A program made the translations under genes and the position numbers. A stretch of 64,000 nucleotides of DNA, taken from NCBI RefSeq assembly GCF_023074075.1, contig NZ_JADPKT010000016.1, positions 124,001 through 188,000 of the forward strand, written 5' to 3'. This document shows positions 7,803-16,191 of this stretch, piece after piece (the first letter of the stretch is position 1; every line of letters begins with the position of its first letter). This DNA comes from Bradyrhizobium sp. 138. GTDB lineage: Bacteria; Pseudomonadota; Alphaproteobacteria; Rhizobiales; Xanthobacteraceae. Below the pieces are notes generated by a model. It was not told the origin of the DNA, did not search any database, and worked only from the letters and a program-made list of their open reading frames with translations.

Positions 7803-8420
7803 ATGACTAAGCGCAGTGAGGCGAAGTACAAGATCGATCGCCGTATGGGCCAGAACATCTGGGGCCGCCCGAAGAGCCCCGTGAACCGCCGCGAATACGG
7901 CCCGGGCCAGCACGGCCAGCGCCGCAAGGGCAAGCTCTCCGACTTCGGCGTGCAGCTGCGCGCCAAGCAGAAGCTGAAGGGCTACTACGCCAACATCAGC
8001 GAGCGCCAGTTCCACGGCATCTATGTCGAGGCGAGCCGCCTCAAGGGTGACACCGGCGAGAACCTGATCGGCCTCTTGGAGCGTCGTCTCGACGCGGTGG
8101 TGTACCGCGCCAAGTTCGTCTCGACGATCTTCGCCGCGCGCCAGTTCATCAACCACGGCCACATCAAGGTGAACGGCCGCAAGGTCAACATTTCGAGCTA
8201 CCAGCTCAAGGTCGGCGACGTGATCGAGGTCAAGGAAGCCTCCAAGCAGCTCGCCCACGTGCTCGAAGCCAGCCAGCTCCCCGAGCGCGACACGCCCGAC
8301 TATCTCGAAGTCGACCACGGCAAGATGACGGCGAAATACGTCCGCATCCCCGGCCTCTCCGACGTGCCGTTCCCGGTGCAGATGGAGCCCCATCTGGTCG
8401 TCGAATTCTATTCGCGCTGA
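7803..8420 (+). CDS. rpsD: 30S ribosomal protein S4
   Basis: 205 residues, standard bacterial S4 length. S4 binds the 5' domain of 16S rRNA early in small-subunit assembly. The N-terminal region [16 protein letters not shown] and the S4 RNA-binding domain ([17 protein letters not shown], then [17 protein letters not shown]) are unmistakable. The four zinc-binding cysteines of some S4 proteins are absent, as expected for a C-minus form. The gene stands alone, not in an alpha operon, which is the alphaproteobacterial arrangement. An intrinsic terminator follows at 8443-8473. Confidence 0.98.
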   Translation: MTKRSEAKYKIDRRMGQNIWGRPKSPVNRREYGPGQHGQRRKGKLSDFGVQLRAKQKLKGYYANISERQFHGIYVEASRLKGDTGENLIGLLERRLDAVVYRAKFVSTIFAARQFINHGHIKVNGRKVNISSYQLKVGDVIEVKEASKQLAHVLEASQLPERDTPDYLEVDHGKMTAKYVRIPGLSDVPFPVQMEPHLVVEFYSR

Positions 8421-8442
8421 TAGGCACGGCAGAACGACATTC

Positions 8443-8473
8443 AAAGGCCCCGGTTTCCGGGGCCTTTTTGTTT
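8443..8473 (+). terminator. Intrinsic terminator of rpsD
   Basis: AAAGGCCCCGG (8443-8453) pairs with CCGGGGCCTTT (8457-8467) around a TTT loop, followed by TTTTTGTTT. It begins 22 bases after the rpsD stop. Confidence 0.9.
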
Positions 8474-8533
8474 CAGGCAGCCACTCCATGTTTCAGCCCC
8501 TCCGTGCTATGCTCGCACCTAGCGGAGTTGATC

Positions 8534-8761
8534 ATGACGCGTCTTCTGGAAGAGGCTTTCATCAAGGTTTCCGGCCTGCCCGATTCAGAGCAGGACGAGC
8601 TGGCGCGAACTCTGCTCGAACTCGCCGGGGTCGATCAACCTCCTATCCAGCTAACGGCAGCGGAAGAGGCAGATCTCGCCGAGGCCGAGGCTGAAATCGC
8701 CCGCGGCGAGTTAGCCAGCACCGCCGAAGTCCGCGCGATGTGGGCAAAGCACGGGCTGTGA
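8534..8761 (+). CDS. Antitoxin-like partner of a RelE/ParE toxin
   Basis: 75 residues, very acidic in the C-terminal half (TAAEEADLAEAEAEIARGEL), typical of small type II antitoxins that wrap around their toxin. The N-terminal part resembles a short helical dimerisation/DNA-binding region (LLEEAFIKVSGLPDSEQDEL). The ATG at 8534 is chosen because further upstream in-frame codons enter the rpsD terminator region. Its stop overlaps the GTG of the toxin gene by four bases. Antitoxin role is inferred from size, acidity and coupling. Confidence 0.75.
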   Translation: MTRLLEEAFIKVSGLPDSEQDELARTLLELAGVDQPPIQLTAAEEADLAEAEAEIARGELASTAEVRAMWAKHGL

Positions 8762-9042
8762 AAGTCCGCTACACCAAGCGGGCACTGGTCCAAATCGACG
8801 AAGTTCTGACCTACATCGATGCGCGTTCTCTCCAAGGAGCCAATCACGTGCGCGACCGCATCGTCGCGCTCATCGCGCTGCTTGGGGATCACCCGTATGC
8901 AGGGCGGCAGACCAATCGTGCATACGTCCGTCGCTTACCGGTCAACCCTTATCCCTATCTGATCGACTATCGTGTGACCGAGACAGAAATCGTTATTATG
9001 CGGTTTCGCCACGCCGCCCGGCGTCCACCCAGAACTCGCTGA
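8758..9042 (+). CDS. RelE/ParE-superfamily toxin
   Basis: 94 residues. The start is a GTG at 8758 overlapping the antitoxin stop (GTGA). The sequence follows the ParE/RelE pattern: VRYTKRALVQIDEVLTYI, a middle helix with ANHVRDRIVALIALLGDHPYAGR, then YVRRLPVNPYPYLIDYRV and the closing IVIMRFRHAARRP. ParE proteins poison gyrase, RelE proteins cleave ribosome-bound mRNA; the sequence alone does not decide. The basic C-terminal RFRHAARRP segment is typical of ParE-like members. With the upstream gene it forms a complete antitoxin-toxin operon. Confidence 0.85.
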   Translation: MKVRYTKRALVQIDEVLTYIDARSLQGANHVRDRIVALIALLGDHPYAGRQTNRAYVRRLPVNPYPYLIDYRVTETEIVIMRFRHAARRPPRTR

Positions 9043-9078
9043 CCGCGAGCACATGCCATTCCCTCAGGGAGCAAGTTG

Positions 9079-10146
9079 ATGCTCTACACCCCGCCCCCGA
9101 TCGACCCCAAGGCGCCATCAGTACGCATCAACCTGCTCTCGGACACGCAGACCAAGCCCACGGCCGCGATGCGCGAGGCGATGGCGCGGGCGGAGGTCGG
9201 CGACGAGCAGGTCGGCGACGATCCCACAGTGAACGCGCTGTGCGAGCGCGTTGCGGATCTGCTCGGCAAGGAGGCCGCGGTCTATATGCCCTCAGGCACG
9301 ATGTGCAACGTCACCGCGACGCTAGTGCATTGCCGCCCGGGCGACGAGATCCTGGCGCATGAGACCGCCCACATCATCGCCCGCGAAGGCGGCGCGCATG
9401 CCGCAATCGGCGGCTTCCAGGTCACCCAGCTCAAGGGCCCCGACGGCCAGTTCACGCCGGAGACGCTCCGCAAGGCTCTGCATCCGCGCACGCGCTACCA
9501 GCCGCCGCAGACTGTCGTCAGCGTCGAGCAGACCGCCAATATCGGCGGCGGCACGATCTGGAAGAAGGCTGATCTCGACGAGATCGTCGCGATCGCCAAA
9601 CAACACGGCCTCGTCACCCACATGGACGGCGCGCGCCTCCTCAACGCCACGGTGGCGAGCGGCATCTCGCCGCGCGACATGACCGCCGGCTGGGATTCGG
9701 CCTGGATCGACTTCTCCAAGGGCCTGGGCGCACCGATCGGCGGTGTGCTGGCGGGCTCGCGCGCCTTCATCGACGCGGTGTGGCAGTGGAAGCAGCGGCT
9801 CGGCGGCTCGATGCGACAGGCCGGTGTTTGCGCGGCCGCCTGCATCTATGCGCTCGATCATCACGTCGAGCGCCTTGCGGACGACCATGCCAATGCGCGC
9901 GCACTCGCCCGCGGGCTGTCGCAGATCGCAGGCATCGAGGTGCAGGAGCCCGAGACCAATCTGGTGTTCTTCAAGCCGGACGGCGCCGGCATTCCCGGCG
10001 CCAAGATGGTCGAGGCGCTGCGCCAGCGCGGCGTGACGCTCGCGATGATGGACGGCCGCATCCGCGCCTGCACCCATCTCGACGTCGATGCGGGCCAGAT
10101 CGAGGAGACGATCGGATACGTGCGCGAGATCGTGCGCGGGGCGTAG
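9079..10146 (+). CDS. ltaE: Threonine aldolase family protein (low-specificity L-threonine aldolase)
   Basis: 355 residues. PLP enzyme that cleaves L-threonine or L-allo-threonine to glycine and acetaldehyde. Motifs: LSDTQTKPTAAMREAMA at the N-terminus, YMPSGTMCNVTATLVH, HMDGARLLNA and the PLP lysine in DFSKGLGAPIGG (Lys214). The ATG at 9079 is preferred over a TTG one codon upstream because of the AGGGAGC ribosome site. It ends directly against the convergent hydrolase gene with no spacer. The symbol is by similarity to the family; sometimes annotated as a beta-eliminating lyase. Confidence 0.9.
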   Translation: MLYTPPPIDPKAPSVRINLLSDTQTKPTAAMREAMARAEVGDEQVGDDPTVNALCERVADLLGKEAAVYMPSGTMCNVTATLVHCRPGDEILAHETAHIIAREGGAHAAIGGFQVTQLKGPDGQFTPETLRKALHPRTRYQPPQTVVSVEQTANIGGGTIWKKADLDEIVAIAKQHGLVTHMDGARLLNATVASGISPRDMTAGWDSAWIDFSKGLGAPIGGVLAGSRAFIDAVWQWKQRLGGSMRQAGVCAAACIYALDHHVERLADDHANARALARGLSQIAGIEVQEPETNLVFFKPDGAGIPGAKMVEALRQRGVTLAMMDGRIRACTHLDVDAGQIEETIGYVREIVRGA

Positions 10147-11409
10147 CTACCGCCCCATCGCCTGATAGATCAGCGTCTTCAGCGCGAGCTGGATCCGGCC
10201 GCGCTGCGACGGGGTCTGCACCATGAAGATTCCGAACAAGTCGTCTTCAGGATCGATGAAGAAGAAGGTGCCGCCAACGCCGTCCCAGCGATATTCGCCA
10301 AGCGGCCACATGGTGCCCGGCGGCACCGAGGTACGCACGGCAAAGCCGAGGCCGAAGCCGCTGGTCTCACCCGGATAGTAATTCTTGTCGCGCTCGACGT
10401 GGGTTTCGGGACCGATATGATCCGACGCCATGGAGGCGATAGTTTCCGGCTTCAGGTAGCGTCGACCTTCAAGCGTGCCGCCGTTGAGCAGCATTTGCGA
10501 GAAGCGCGCATAGTCGCCGACCGTGCCGACAAGACCGCTGCCGCCCGACTCCCATTGCAGTGGTTTCCTGATATCGCGAACCTGCGCCATCGGGCTCATC
10601 ACCCGATCCTGCGGCATCGGCTCGGCGATACGCGGCCATTTGGCGGGATCGGCGACGTAAAACGCCGCGTCCTTCATCCCGAGTGGGTCGAGCAGCCGCT
10701 TCCTCGCGAACACGAACAGCGATTCCCCCGAGATCACCTCGATGATGCGCCCGAGCACGTCGGTGGAGTGGCCGTAATCCCAGATGGTGCCGGGCTGTTC
10801 GGCGAGCGGCAGTGAGGTGATCTTCGCGACGAGTTCGGCATTGGTCGAATTCCCGTTGTCGAACAGTCCGGCGTCGGCATAGAGCTTGTTCACCAGATCC
10901 CCACCATAATAGCCGTAGGGGATCCCGGCGGTATGCCGCATCAAATCTTCGATCGTCACCGGGCGCGCGAGCGGCTCCAGCGCCAGCGCAACCTTGCCGT
11001 CCTCGGCTTTCCTCTCGACACCAACCTTCATCCCCGCAAAGGCCGGAATGTATTTCGAGACGGGATCATCGAGCGAAAGCTTGCCCTCCTCGACCAGCAT
11101 CATCGCCATGACTGACGTGATCGGCTTCGACATCGAATAGAGGCGGAAGATCGTGTCCGCGCTCATCGGGATCCCGGTCGCGACGTCGCGGACGCCGAAA
11201 TTCTCGTAGTAGACCGGCTTGCCGTGCTGCTGGAGTAGCAGGATGGCCCCGGGAATCTTCCCGGTTGCGACCTCGTTCCTGATGTAGTCGGAGACCTTTG
11301 CAAGGCCTTCGGCCGAGAATTTGTGCGCGGCGCGCTCGGAGCTTGCACGCGTACCGACCACGCCGACCAGAAGAACGAGCGCCGCGATCAGCGCGCGGCG
11401 CCCGCTCAT
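10147..11409 (-). CDS. Serine hydrolase, class C beta-lactamase fold (copy 2)
   Basis: 420 residues with an N-terminal signal segment (MSGRRALIAALVLLVGVVG). Beta-lactamase/D-ala-D-ala peptidase fold: SxxK motif in RLYSMSKPITS and the Tyr motif in WDYGHSTDVLGR, giving the nucleophilic serine, lysine and tyrosine. Such proteins are usually esterases or peptidases (EstB-like), not antibiotic-resistance enzymes. The ATG at 11409 lies one base from the TGA of its paralogue, so the two are translated from one message. The two proteins are similar along their whole length, which marks a tandem duplication. Confidence 0.88.
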   Translation of the reverse strand: MSGRRALIAALVLLVGVVGTRASSERAAHKFSAEGLAKVSDYIRNEVATGKIPGAILLLQQHGKPVYYENFGVRDVATGIPMSADTIFRLYSMSKPITSVMAMMLVEEGKLSLDDPVSKYIPAFAGMKVGVERKAEDGKVALALEPLARPVTIEDLMRHTAGIPYGYYGGDLVNKLYADAGLFDNGNSTNAELVAKITSLPLAEQPGTIWDYGHSTDVLGRIIEVISGESLFVFARKRLLDPLGMKDAAFYVADPAKWPRIAEPMPQDRVMSPMAQVRDIRKPLQWESGGSGLVGTVGDYARFSQMLLNGGTLEGRRYLKPETIASMASDHIGPETHVERDKNYYPGETSGFGLGFAVRTSVPPGTMWPLGEYRWDGVGGTFFFIDPEDDLFGIFMVQTPSQRGRIQLALKTLIYQAMGR

Positions 11410-11410
11410 A

Positions 11411-12697
11411 TCATTTCTCCATGGCTTCATAGACCAACTGCTTCAATGTCCGCTGCACGCGCTGGCGCTCGGTCGGGGTTTGCTCCAGCAGCACGAAGAA
11501 CATGTCCTGCTTCGGGTCGATCACGAAATAGCAGCCGGAGGCGCCGTCCCACTTCAATTCACCGAGATCGCCTGGCGGCGGCGGCTTGGCGTTGCCGGGA
11601 TCGGTGCGAACCGCGAGCCCGAGGCCGAAGCCAAAACCGTCGCCGGGGAAGTAGAAATAATCGCGCTCGACGCCCGAGCCCGGGCCGATCTGATCGGTCA
11701 CCATCAGCTTGAACGTCTCGGGCTTGAGGATGGTCTTGCTGTCGAGGCTGCCGCCATTGAGCAGCATCTGCGCGAAGCGCTGGTAATCCGCCATGGTCGT
11801 GACCATGCCGCCGCTGGCGAACTGGATCTTCTTCACGACGGTCGGATCGTTGATCCGGCCGACGCGGAAATCGCTGTCATTCGGCACCGGCTGCGCCAGA
11901 AGCTTTTGCTTCTCGGGCGCGGTGACGAAGAAGCCGGTGTCGACCATGCCGAGCGGATCGAGCAGCTTTTCCCGCATGATGTCGATCAGCGGCTTGCCGG
12001 CCGCAACCTCCATCACACGCGCGAGAACGTCGGTGGAATGGCCATATTGCCAGAGCGCGCCCGGCTGGTTGTGCAGCGGCAGCTTTGCGAGGCGCTCGGC
12101 GAACTCGGCAAGGTCGAAATCGCCGGCATAGATATTGGCCTCGCGATAGGCTTTGCGCACCAGGCTGTCGCCATAGAAACCATAGGTGATGCCCGAGGTG
12201 TGCGTCATCAAATCGTGCACCGTCATCGGCCGGTTGGGCGGCACCAGTTCGAGCGATTTGGTGCCGTCCTCGGCCTTCTTCTCGACGCCGACTTTCACAT
12301 TGGCGAAGGACGGAATGTATTTCGAGACGGGATCATCCAGCTTGATCTTGCCGTCCTCGATCAATTGCACCGCGACGACTGAGGTGATCGCCTTGGTCAT
12401 CGAGAACAGGCGGAAGATGGTCTTGTCGGTGATCGGCGCCTTGCTGACCACGTCCTGCACGCCGAAGGCTTCGTGATAGACCGGCTTGCCATGCTGCTGG
12501 ATCAGGATAGTTGCACCGGCGATCTTGCCGGTCGCGACCTCGTTCTTGAAGAAATCGCTAACCTTGGCGAGCTTGTCCTGATTGAAATGCGCGCCGGCTG
12601 GAATCTCGTAGATGCCCTCTGCCTGCGCCAGCGCCATTGCGCCAAACGACACCAGCGCGCCGCAGAGCAGCGCACGCAGTCCAGATTGTAAAATCAT
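11411..12697 (-). CDS. Serine hydrolase, class C beta-lactamase fold (copy 1)
   Basis: 428 residues. A strong GGGGAGGGGAT ribosome site precedes the ATG and a signal peptide follows (cleavage near ALAQAEG). The SxxK motif is in RLFSMTKAITS and the Tyr motif in WQYGHSTDVLAR; a long loop KWDGASGCYFVIDPKQDM near the C-terminus is shared with copy 2. It is the upstream member of the tandem pair and lies 46 bases after the macro-domain gene on the same strand. Likely a periplasmic esterase/peptidase of unknown substrate. Confidence 0.88.
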   Translation of the reverse strand: MILQSGLRALLCGALVSFGAMALAQAEGIYEIPAGAHFNQDKLAKVSDFFKNEVATGKIAGATILIQQHGKPVYHEAFGVQDVVSKAPITDKTIFRLFSMTKAITSVVAVQLIEDGKIKLDDPVSKYIPSFANVKVGVEKKAEDGTKSLELVPPNRPMTVHDLMTHTSGITYGFYGDSLVRKAYREANIYAGDFDLAEFAERLAKLPLHNQPGALWQYGHSTDVLARVMEVAAGKPLIDIMREKLLDPLGMVDTGFFVTAPEKQKLLAQPVPNDSDFRVGRINDPTVVKKIQFASGGMVTTMADYQRFAQMLLNGGSLDSKTILKPETFKLMVTDQIGPGSGVERDYFYFPGDGFGFGLGLAVRTDPGNAKPPPPGDLGELKWDGASGCYFVIDPKQDMFFVLLEQTPTERQRVQRTLKQLVYEAMEK

Positions 12698-12743
12698 ATC
12701 CCCTCCCCGGAACATGGTCCGGCGGAGTGTACCGACCGCGTCA

Positions 12744-13295
12744 TCAGGCACAAGGGCTGCCGTACCGCGCCAAGGCGTCCGTGTGGAGGGCGGCGCTTGT
12801 CTCCGAGAAACAACAGAATATGACGCGGGTGACCAGCGGCGCGGCCGGCAGCGATTCTATGGTCCCATGGACCGCAATCTTCGCGGCTTGGTCGGCGGGA
12901 AAGCGATATACCCCGGTCGAGATCGCAGGGAATGCCAGCGAGTTCAGCCGATTGGCCTGGGAGAGCTCGAGTGAACGGCGATAACACGAGCGCAGCGCCT
13001 CTGCCTCGCCGCGGCCGCCGCCGTGCCAGACGGGACCCACCGCGTGGATCACATGGCGCGCGGGTAGACGATAGCCCTTGGTGATCCTGGCATCGCCGGT
13101 CGGGCATCCCCCGAGCGTCTGGCACTCGGCGAGCAACTCGGGGCCGGCCGCCCGGTGGATCGCCCCATCCACGCCGCCCCCGCCAAGGAGCGACGTGTTG
13201 GCCGCGTTGACGATGGCGTCAACGCTCAGTGTGGTGATGTCGGCAACGACGACCTCGAGATCGGCACCGCCGATCCGGTGCGTCAGCTCGGCCAC
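12744..13295 (-). CDS. Macro-domain protein (ADP-ribose/O-acetyl-ADP-ribose hydrolase type)
   Basis: 183 residues, GTG start. Complete macro domain: [22 protein letters not shown], the glycine-rich loop [24 protein letters not shown] and [14 protein letters not shown]. Proteins of this MacroD/YmdB class remove ADP-ribose from proteins or deacetylate O-acetyl-ADP-ribose. It starts three bases after the grxD stop, so the two genes form an operon, perhaps continuing into the serine hydrolases. No partner ADP-ribosyltransferase is visible in the window. Confidence 0.93.
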   Translation of the reverse strand: MAELTHRIGGADLEVVVADITTLSVDAIVNAANTSLLGGGGVDGAIHRAAGPELLAECQTLGGCPTGDARITKGYRLPARHVIHAVGPVWHGGGRGEAEALRSCYRRSLELSQANRLNSLAFPAISTGVYRFPADQAAKIAVHGTIESLPAAPLVTRVIFCCFSETSAALHTDALARYGSPCA

Positions 13296-13298
13296 CTA

Positions 13299-13625
13299 TC
13301 AGGCCGCGACGACGACGCCCTTCTCGGAGAAGAGCTGCTGCAATTCGCCAGCCTGGAACATCTCGCGGACGATGTCACAGCCACCGACGAACTCGCCCTT
13401 CACATAGAGCTGCGGGATGGTCGGCCAGTTGGAGAAGGTCTTGATGCCATTGCGCAGTTCTGCGGATTCGAGGACGTTGAGGCCCTTATAGCCGACGCCG
13501 ATATGGTCGAGGATCTGGACGACCTGGCCGGAGAAACCGCACTGCGGAAATTGCGGCGTGCCCTTCATGAACAGAACCACGTCGTTCGACTTCACTTCGT
13601 TGGCGATGAATTCCTCGATGCTCAT
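13299..13625 (-). CDS. grxD: Monothiol glutaredoxin, Grx4 family
   Basis: 108 residues. The active-site CGFS motif ([14 protein letters not shown]) defines a monothiol glutaredoxin that carries Fe-S clusters together with BolA. Other marks: [20 protein letters not shown], the glutathione-binding TIP and GGCD elements. The ATG at 13625 gives the standard N-terminus [11 protein letters not shown]. In many alphaproteobacteria bolA sits directly beside grxD; here a BolA gene is found 3.8 kb away at 17400-17648, with egtB, egtD and an LtrA gene between. Confidence 0.96.
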   Translation of the reverse strand: MSIEEFIANEVKSNDVVLFMKGTPQFPQCGFSGQVVQILDHIGVGYKGLNVLESAELRNGIKTFSNWPTIPQLYVKGEFVGGCDIVREMFQAGELQQLFSEKGVVVAA

Positions 13626-13914
13626 ATCCGTGTCCTTCTGGGGCCGAGCCCTCACCGATCGCTTCGGGCCGGCTCAGCCGATCTAACCCGATACCTGCCC
13701 ATATATGTAGCCCAAACCGTTGTGCATCCAAAGTAAAATGGCGGAGACGCCGGCCTGCCGACCGGTCTCGAGCCCCCCGGTCCATAGTCTGATGACATCA
13801 ATATCATCGCCGGAGAGGACTTTCATACCGTAACGGAGCCCCTATCTAGGACGAACCCTGGTTGTGGAACCGGGTAAGGCGAACAACGTTCTCTTGTCCT
13901 GTCTGGAGAAAACC

Positions 13915-15159
13915 GTGACGAAACCAGCTTCCGCTACGGCCACCGCCCCGCTTTCGTCACCGTCCAGTCAGGGCGGCCTCGCCCAGAGGCTGGAAGACGC
14001 GTTTATCGCCGTCCGCAATGAGACCGAACGCCGGGCCGCGCCGCTCTCGCCAGAGGACCAGCAGATCCAGTCCATGCCCGATGCGAGCCCGACAAAATGG
14101 CATCGGGCGCATACCACCTGGTTCTGGGAGCAATTTCTGCTCGGCGAGCACGCTGCGGGCTATCGGCCCTTCCACCCTGACTTCGCGTTCCTGTTCAATT
14201 CCTATTACGTCAGCGCCGGCCCGCGTCATGCCCGCAATCATCGCGGCGATATCACCCGTCCCAGCGCCGATCAGGTCGGCACCTATCGCAAATATGTCGA
14301 TGCGGCCGTCGTCAAATTCTTCCGCGAGGCCGGCGCGGACACGCTTCGCGCGATCGCGCCGCTGGTCGAGGTCGGACTGAACCATGAGCAGCAGCATCAG
14401 GAATTGATGTTCACCGACATCCTGCACGCCTTTGCACAGAACCCGGTCTATCCGGCCTACGACCCCGACTGGCGCTTTCCCGCCGCGACCCGCACCGGTG
14501 ATGACTGGCTGATGCTGAACGAAGGCATCCACACCGTCGGCCATGTCGACGACGGCTTCCATTTCGACAACGAGAAACCGGCGCATCGCGCCCTTGTCGG
14601 CCCGGTCAAGGTGGCGCGCAATCTCGTTACCAACGCCGAATGGCTCGCCTTCATGCGCGACGGCGGCTATGCGAAAGCAACGCTGTGGCTGATGGACGGC
14701 TTTGCCGCGGCCAGCAAGGAAGACTGGCAGGCCCCGGGCCATTGGCGCGAGGTCGATGGCGCATGGCAGGTCATGACGCTCGCCGGCCTCAAGCCGGTCG
14801 ATCCCGACGCGCCGGTCTGCCACGTCAGCTATTACGAAGCCGATGCCTTCGCGCGCTGGGCCGGAAAGCATCTGCCGACCGAGATGGAGTGGGAGGTCGC
14901 TGCGCGCTCAGGCCAGCTCAACGACGCCTTCGGCATCGTCTGGCAGTGGACCCGCAGCGCGTACGCGCCCTACCCCGGCTACCGCGCCATCGAAGGCGCG
15001 CTCGGCGAGTACAACGGCAAGTTCATGGTCAACCAGCTGGTGCTGCGCGGCTCCTCGCTTGCAACCCCTGACGACCACAGCCGTATCACCTATCGGAACT
15101 TCTTCTATCCGCACCACCGCTGGCAATTCACGGGGCTGCGGCTGGCCGATTACGACTAG
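13915..15159 (+). CDS. egtB: Ergothioneine biosynthesis protein EgtB (sulfoxide synthase)
   Basis: 414 residues from a GTG at 13915 with a CTGGAG ribosome site; a GTG 51 bases upstream is possible but adds a non-conserved tail. EgtB is a non-haem iron enzyme joining a thiol donor to hercynine. The DinB-like N-terminal domain supplies the iron ligands: His63 (KWHRAHTTWFWEQ) and H157-E-Q-Q-H161 (NHEQQHQEL). The C-terminal FGE-sulfatase domain has CHVSYYEADAFARWAGKHLP then LPTEMEWEVA and WQWTRSAYAPYPGYR. It is followed by egtD 50 bases downstream. No egtA, egtC or egtE is visible. Confidence 0.93.
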   Translation: MTKPASATATAPLSSPSSQGGLAQRLEDAFIAVRNETERRAAPLSPEDQQIQSMPDASPTKWHRAHTTWFWEQFLLGEHAAGYRPFHPDFAFLFNSYYVSAGPRHARNHRGDITRPSADQVGTYRKYVDAAVVKFFREAGADTLRAIAPLVEVGLNHEQQHQELMFTDILHAFAQNPVYPAYDPDWRFPAATRTGDDWLMLNEGIHTVGHVDDGFHFDNEKPAHRALVGPVKVARNLVTNAEWLAFMRDGGYAKATLWLMDGFAAASKEDWQAPGHWREVDGAWQVMTLAGLKPVDPDAPVCHVSYYEADAFARWAGKHLPTEMEWEVAARSGQLNDAFGIVWQWTRSAYAPYPGYRAIEGALGEYNGKFMVNQLVLRGSSLATPDDHSRITYRNFFYPHHRWQFTGLRLADYD

Positions 15160-15209
15160 TTCTCATCCGACGATAAATGCGCGCCGGACAGCGCGTTCAG
15201 GAGAGTATC

Positions 15210-16181
15210 ATGAATGTGCACGCCAGCGCTTTGGCCGAAGCCCATCTTCCCGACGAGCAGACCACCGCCTTCGCCCGCGAGGCCATCGAGGACCTCTCGC
15301 AGCAGCCGAAAAAGCTGTCGCCGAAATATTTCTACGATGCGACCGGATCGGAGCTGTTCGAGGCGATCACGCGCCTGCCGGAATATTATCCGACGCGCAC
15401 CGAACTATCGATCCTGAAGGAGCGCGGCAGCGAGATCGCGACGATCATTCCGGAGCACGCAGCTCTGGTCGAGTTCGGCGCGGGCGCAACCACGAAGGTC
15501 CGCCTGCTGCTGGGCCAGTGCAAGTTCGCGGCCTATGTGCCCGTGGACATCTCCGGCGACTTCCTGAAGGCGCAAGCAAGCGGTCTGAAGCGTGACTTCC
15601 CGACGCTCGGCATCTATCCGGTCGCGGCCGACTTCACGACGCCGTTCGAGCTGCCACGGCAGGTCGCATCCATGCCCAAGGTCGGCTTCTTCCCGGGCTC
15701 GACCATCGGCAATTTCGAGCCGCATGAAGCGCAGGCCTTCCTGAAGAGTGCGCGCGCCATCCTGGGCCGGGGCGCGCAGATGATCATCGGCGCCGACCTC
15801 GAAAAGGAAGAGCGCGTGCTGCATGACGCCTACAACGATGCCGCCGGCGTCACCGCGCGCTTCAACCTCAATGTTCTCGTGCGCATCAACCGCGAGCTCG
15901 GCGGCAATTTCGACCTGTCGGCCTTCACCCATCGCGCGATCTACAACCGCGAGCGGCACCGCATCGAGATGCACCTGATCAGCAGGAAGAGCCAGACCGT
16001 GCGTCTGCTCGGCACCAGCTTCTCGTTCCGTCCAGGCGAGAGCATCCACACCGAGAACAGCTACAAGTACAGCCTCGAACGCTTCGCCACGCTGGCGCAG
16101 GGCGCGGGCTGGCGGGTGCGGGAGAGCTGGACGGATGCGGCGAAGATGTTCTCGGTGCACGCGCTGGAGGTGGCGGAGTAG
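15210..16181 (+). CDS. egtD: L-histidine N-alpha-methyltransferase EgtD
   Basis: 323 residues, the usual EgtD length. It trimethylates histidine to hercynine with SAM, the first step of ergothioneine synthesis. Motifs: LSPKYFYDATGSELFEAIT, PEYYPTRTELSIL, the SAM loop LVEFGAGATTKVRLLL and FFPGSTIGNFEPHEA. The ATG at 15210 has an AGGAGA ribosome site; an in-frame start 33 bases upstream lacks one. Forms an operon with egtB. The gene ends 10 bases from the convergent LtrA-like gene. Confidence 0.94.
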   Translation: MNVHASALAEAHLPDEQTTAFAREAIEDLSQQPKKLSPKYFYDATGSELFEAITRLPEYYPTRTELSILKERGSEIATIIPEHAALVEFGAGATTKVRLLLGQCKFAAYVPVDISGDFLKAQASGLKRDFPTLGIYPVAADFTTPFELPRQVASMPKVGFFPGSTIGNFEPHEAQAFLKSARAILGRGAQMIIGADLEKEERVLHDAYNDAAGVTARFNLNVLVRINRELGGNFDLSAFTHRAIYNRERHRIEMHLISRKSQTVRLLGTSFSFRPGESIHTENSYKYSLERFATLAQGAGWRVRESWTDAAKMFSVHALEVAE

Positions 16182-16191
16182 GCCTCCGCGC

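Noticed and set aside
10147..12697. Antibiotic-resistance beta-lactamases
   Set aside because: The fold is shared, but the overall pattern matches EstB-like esterases/peptidases; no evidence for a resistance function.
13626..13914. Possible short gene between grxD and egtB
   Set aside because: No open frame with ribosome site and plausible composition; treated as the divergent promoter region.
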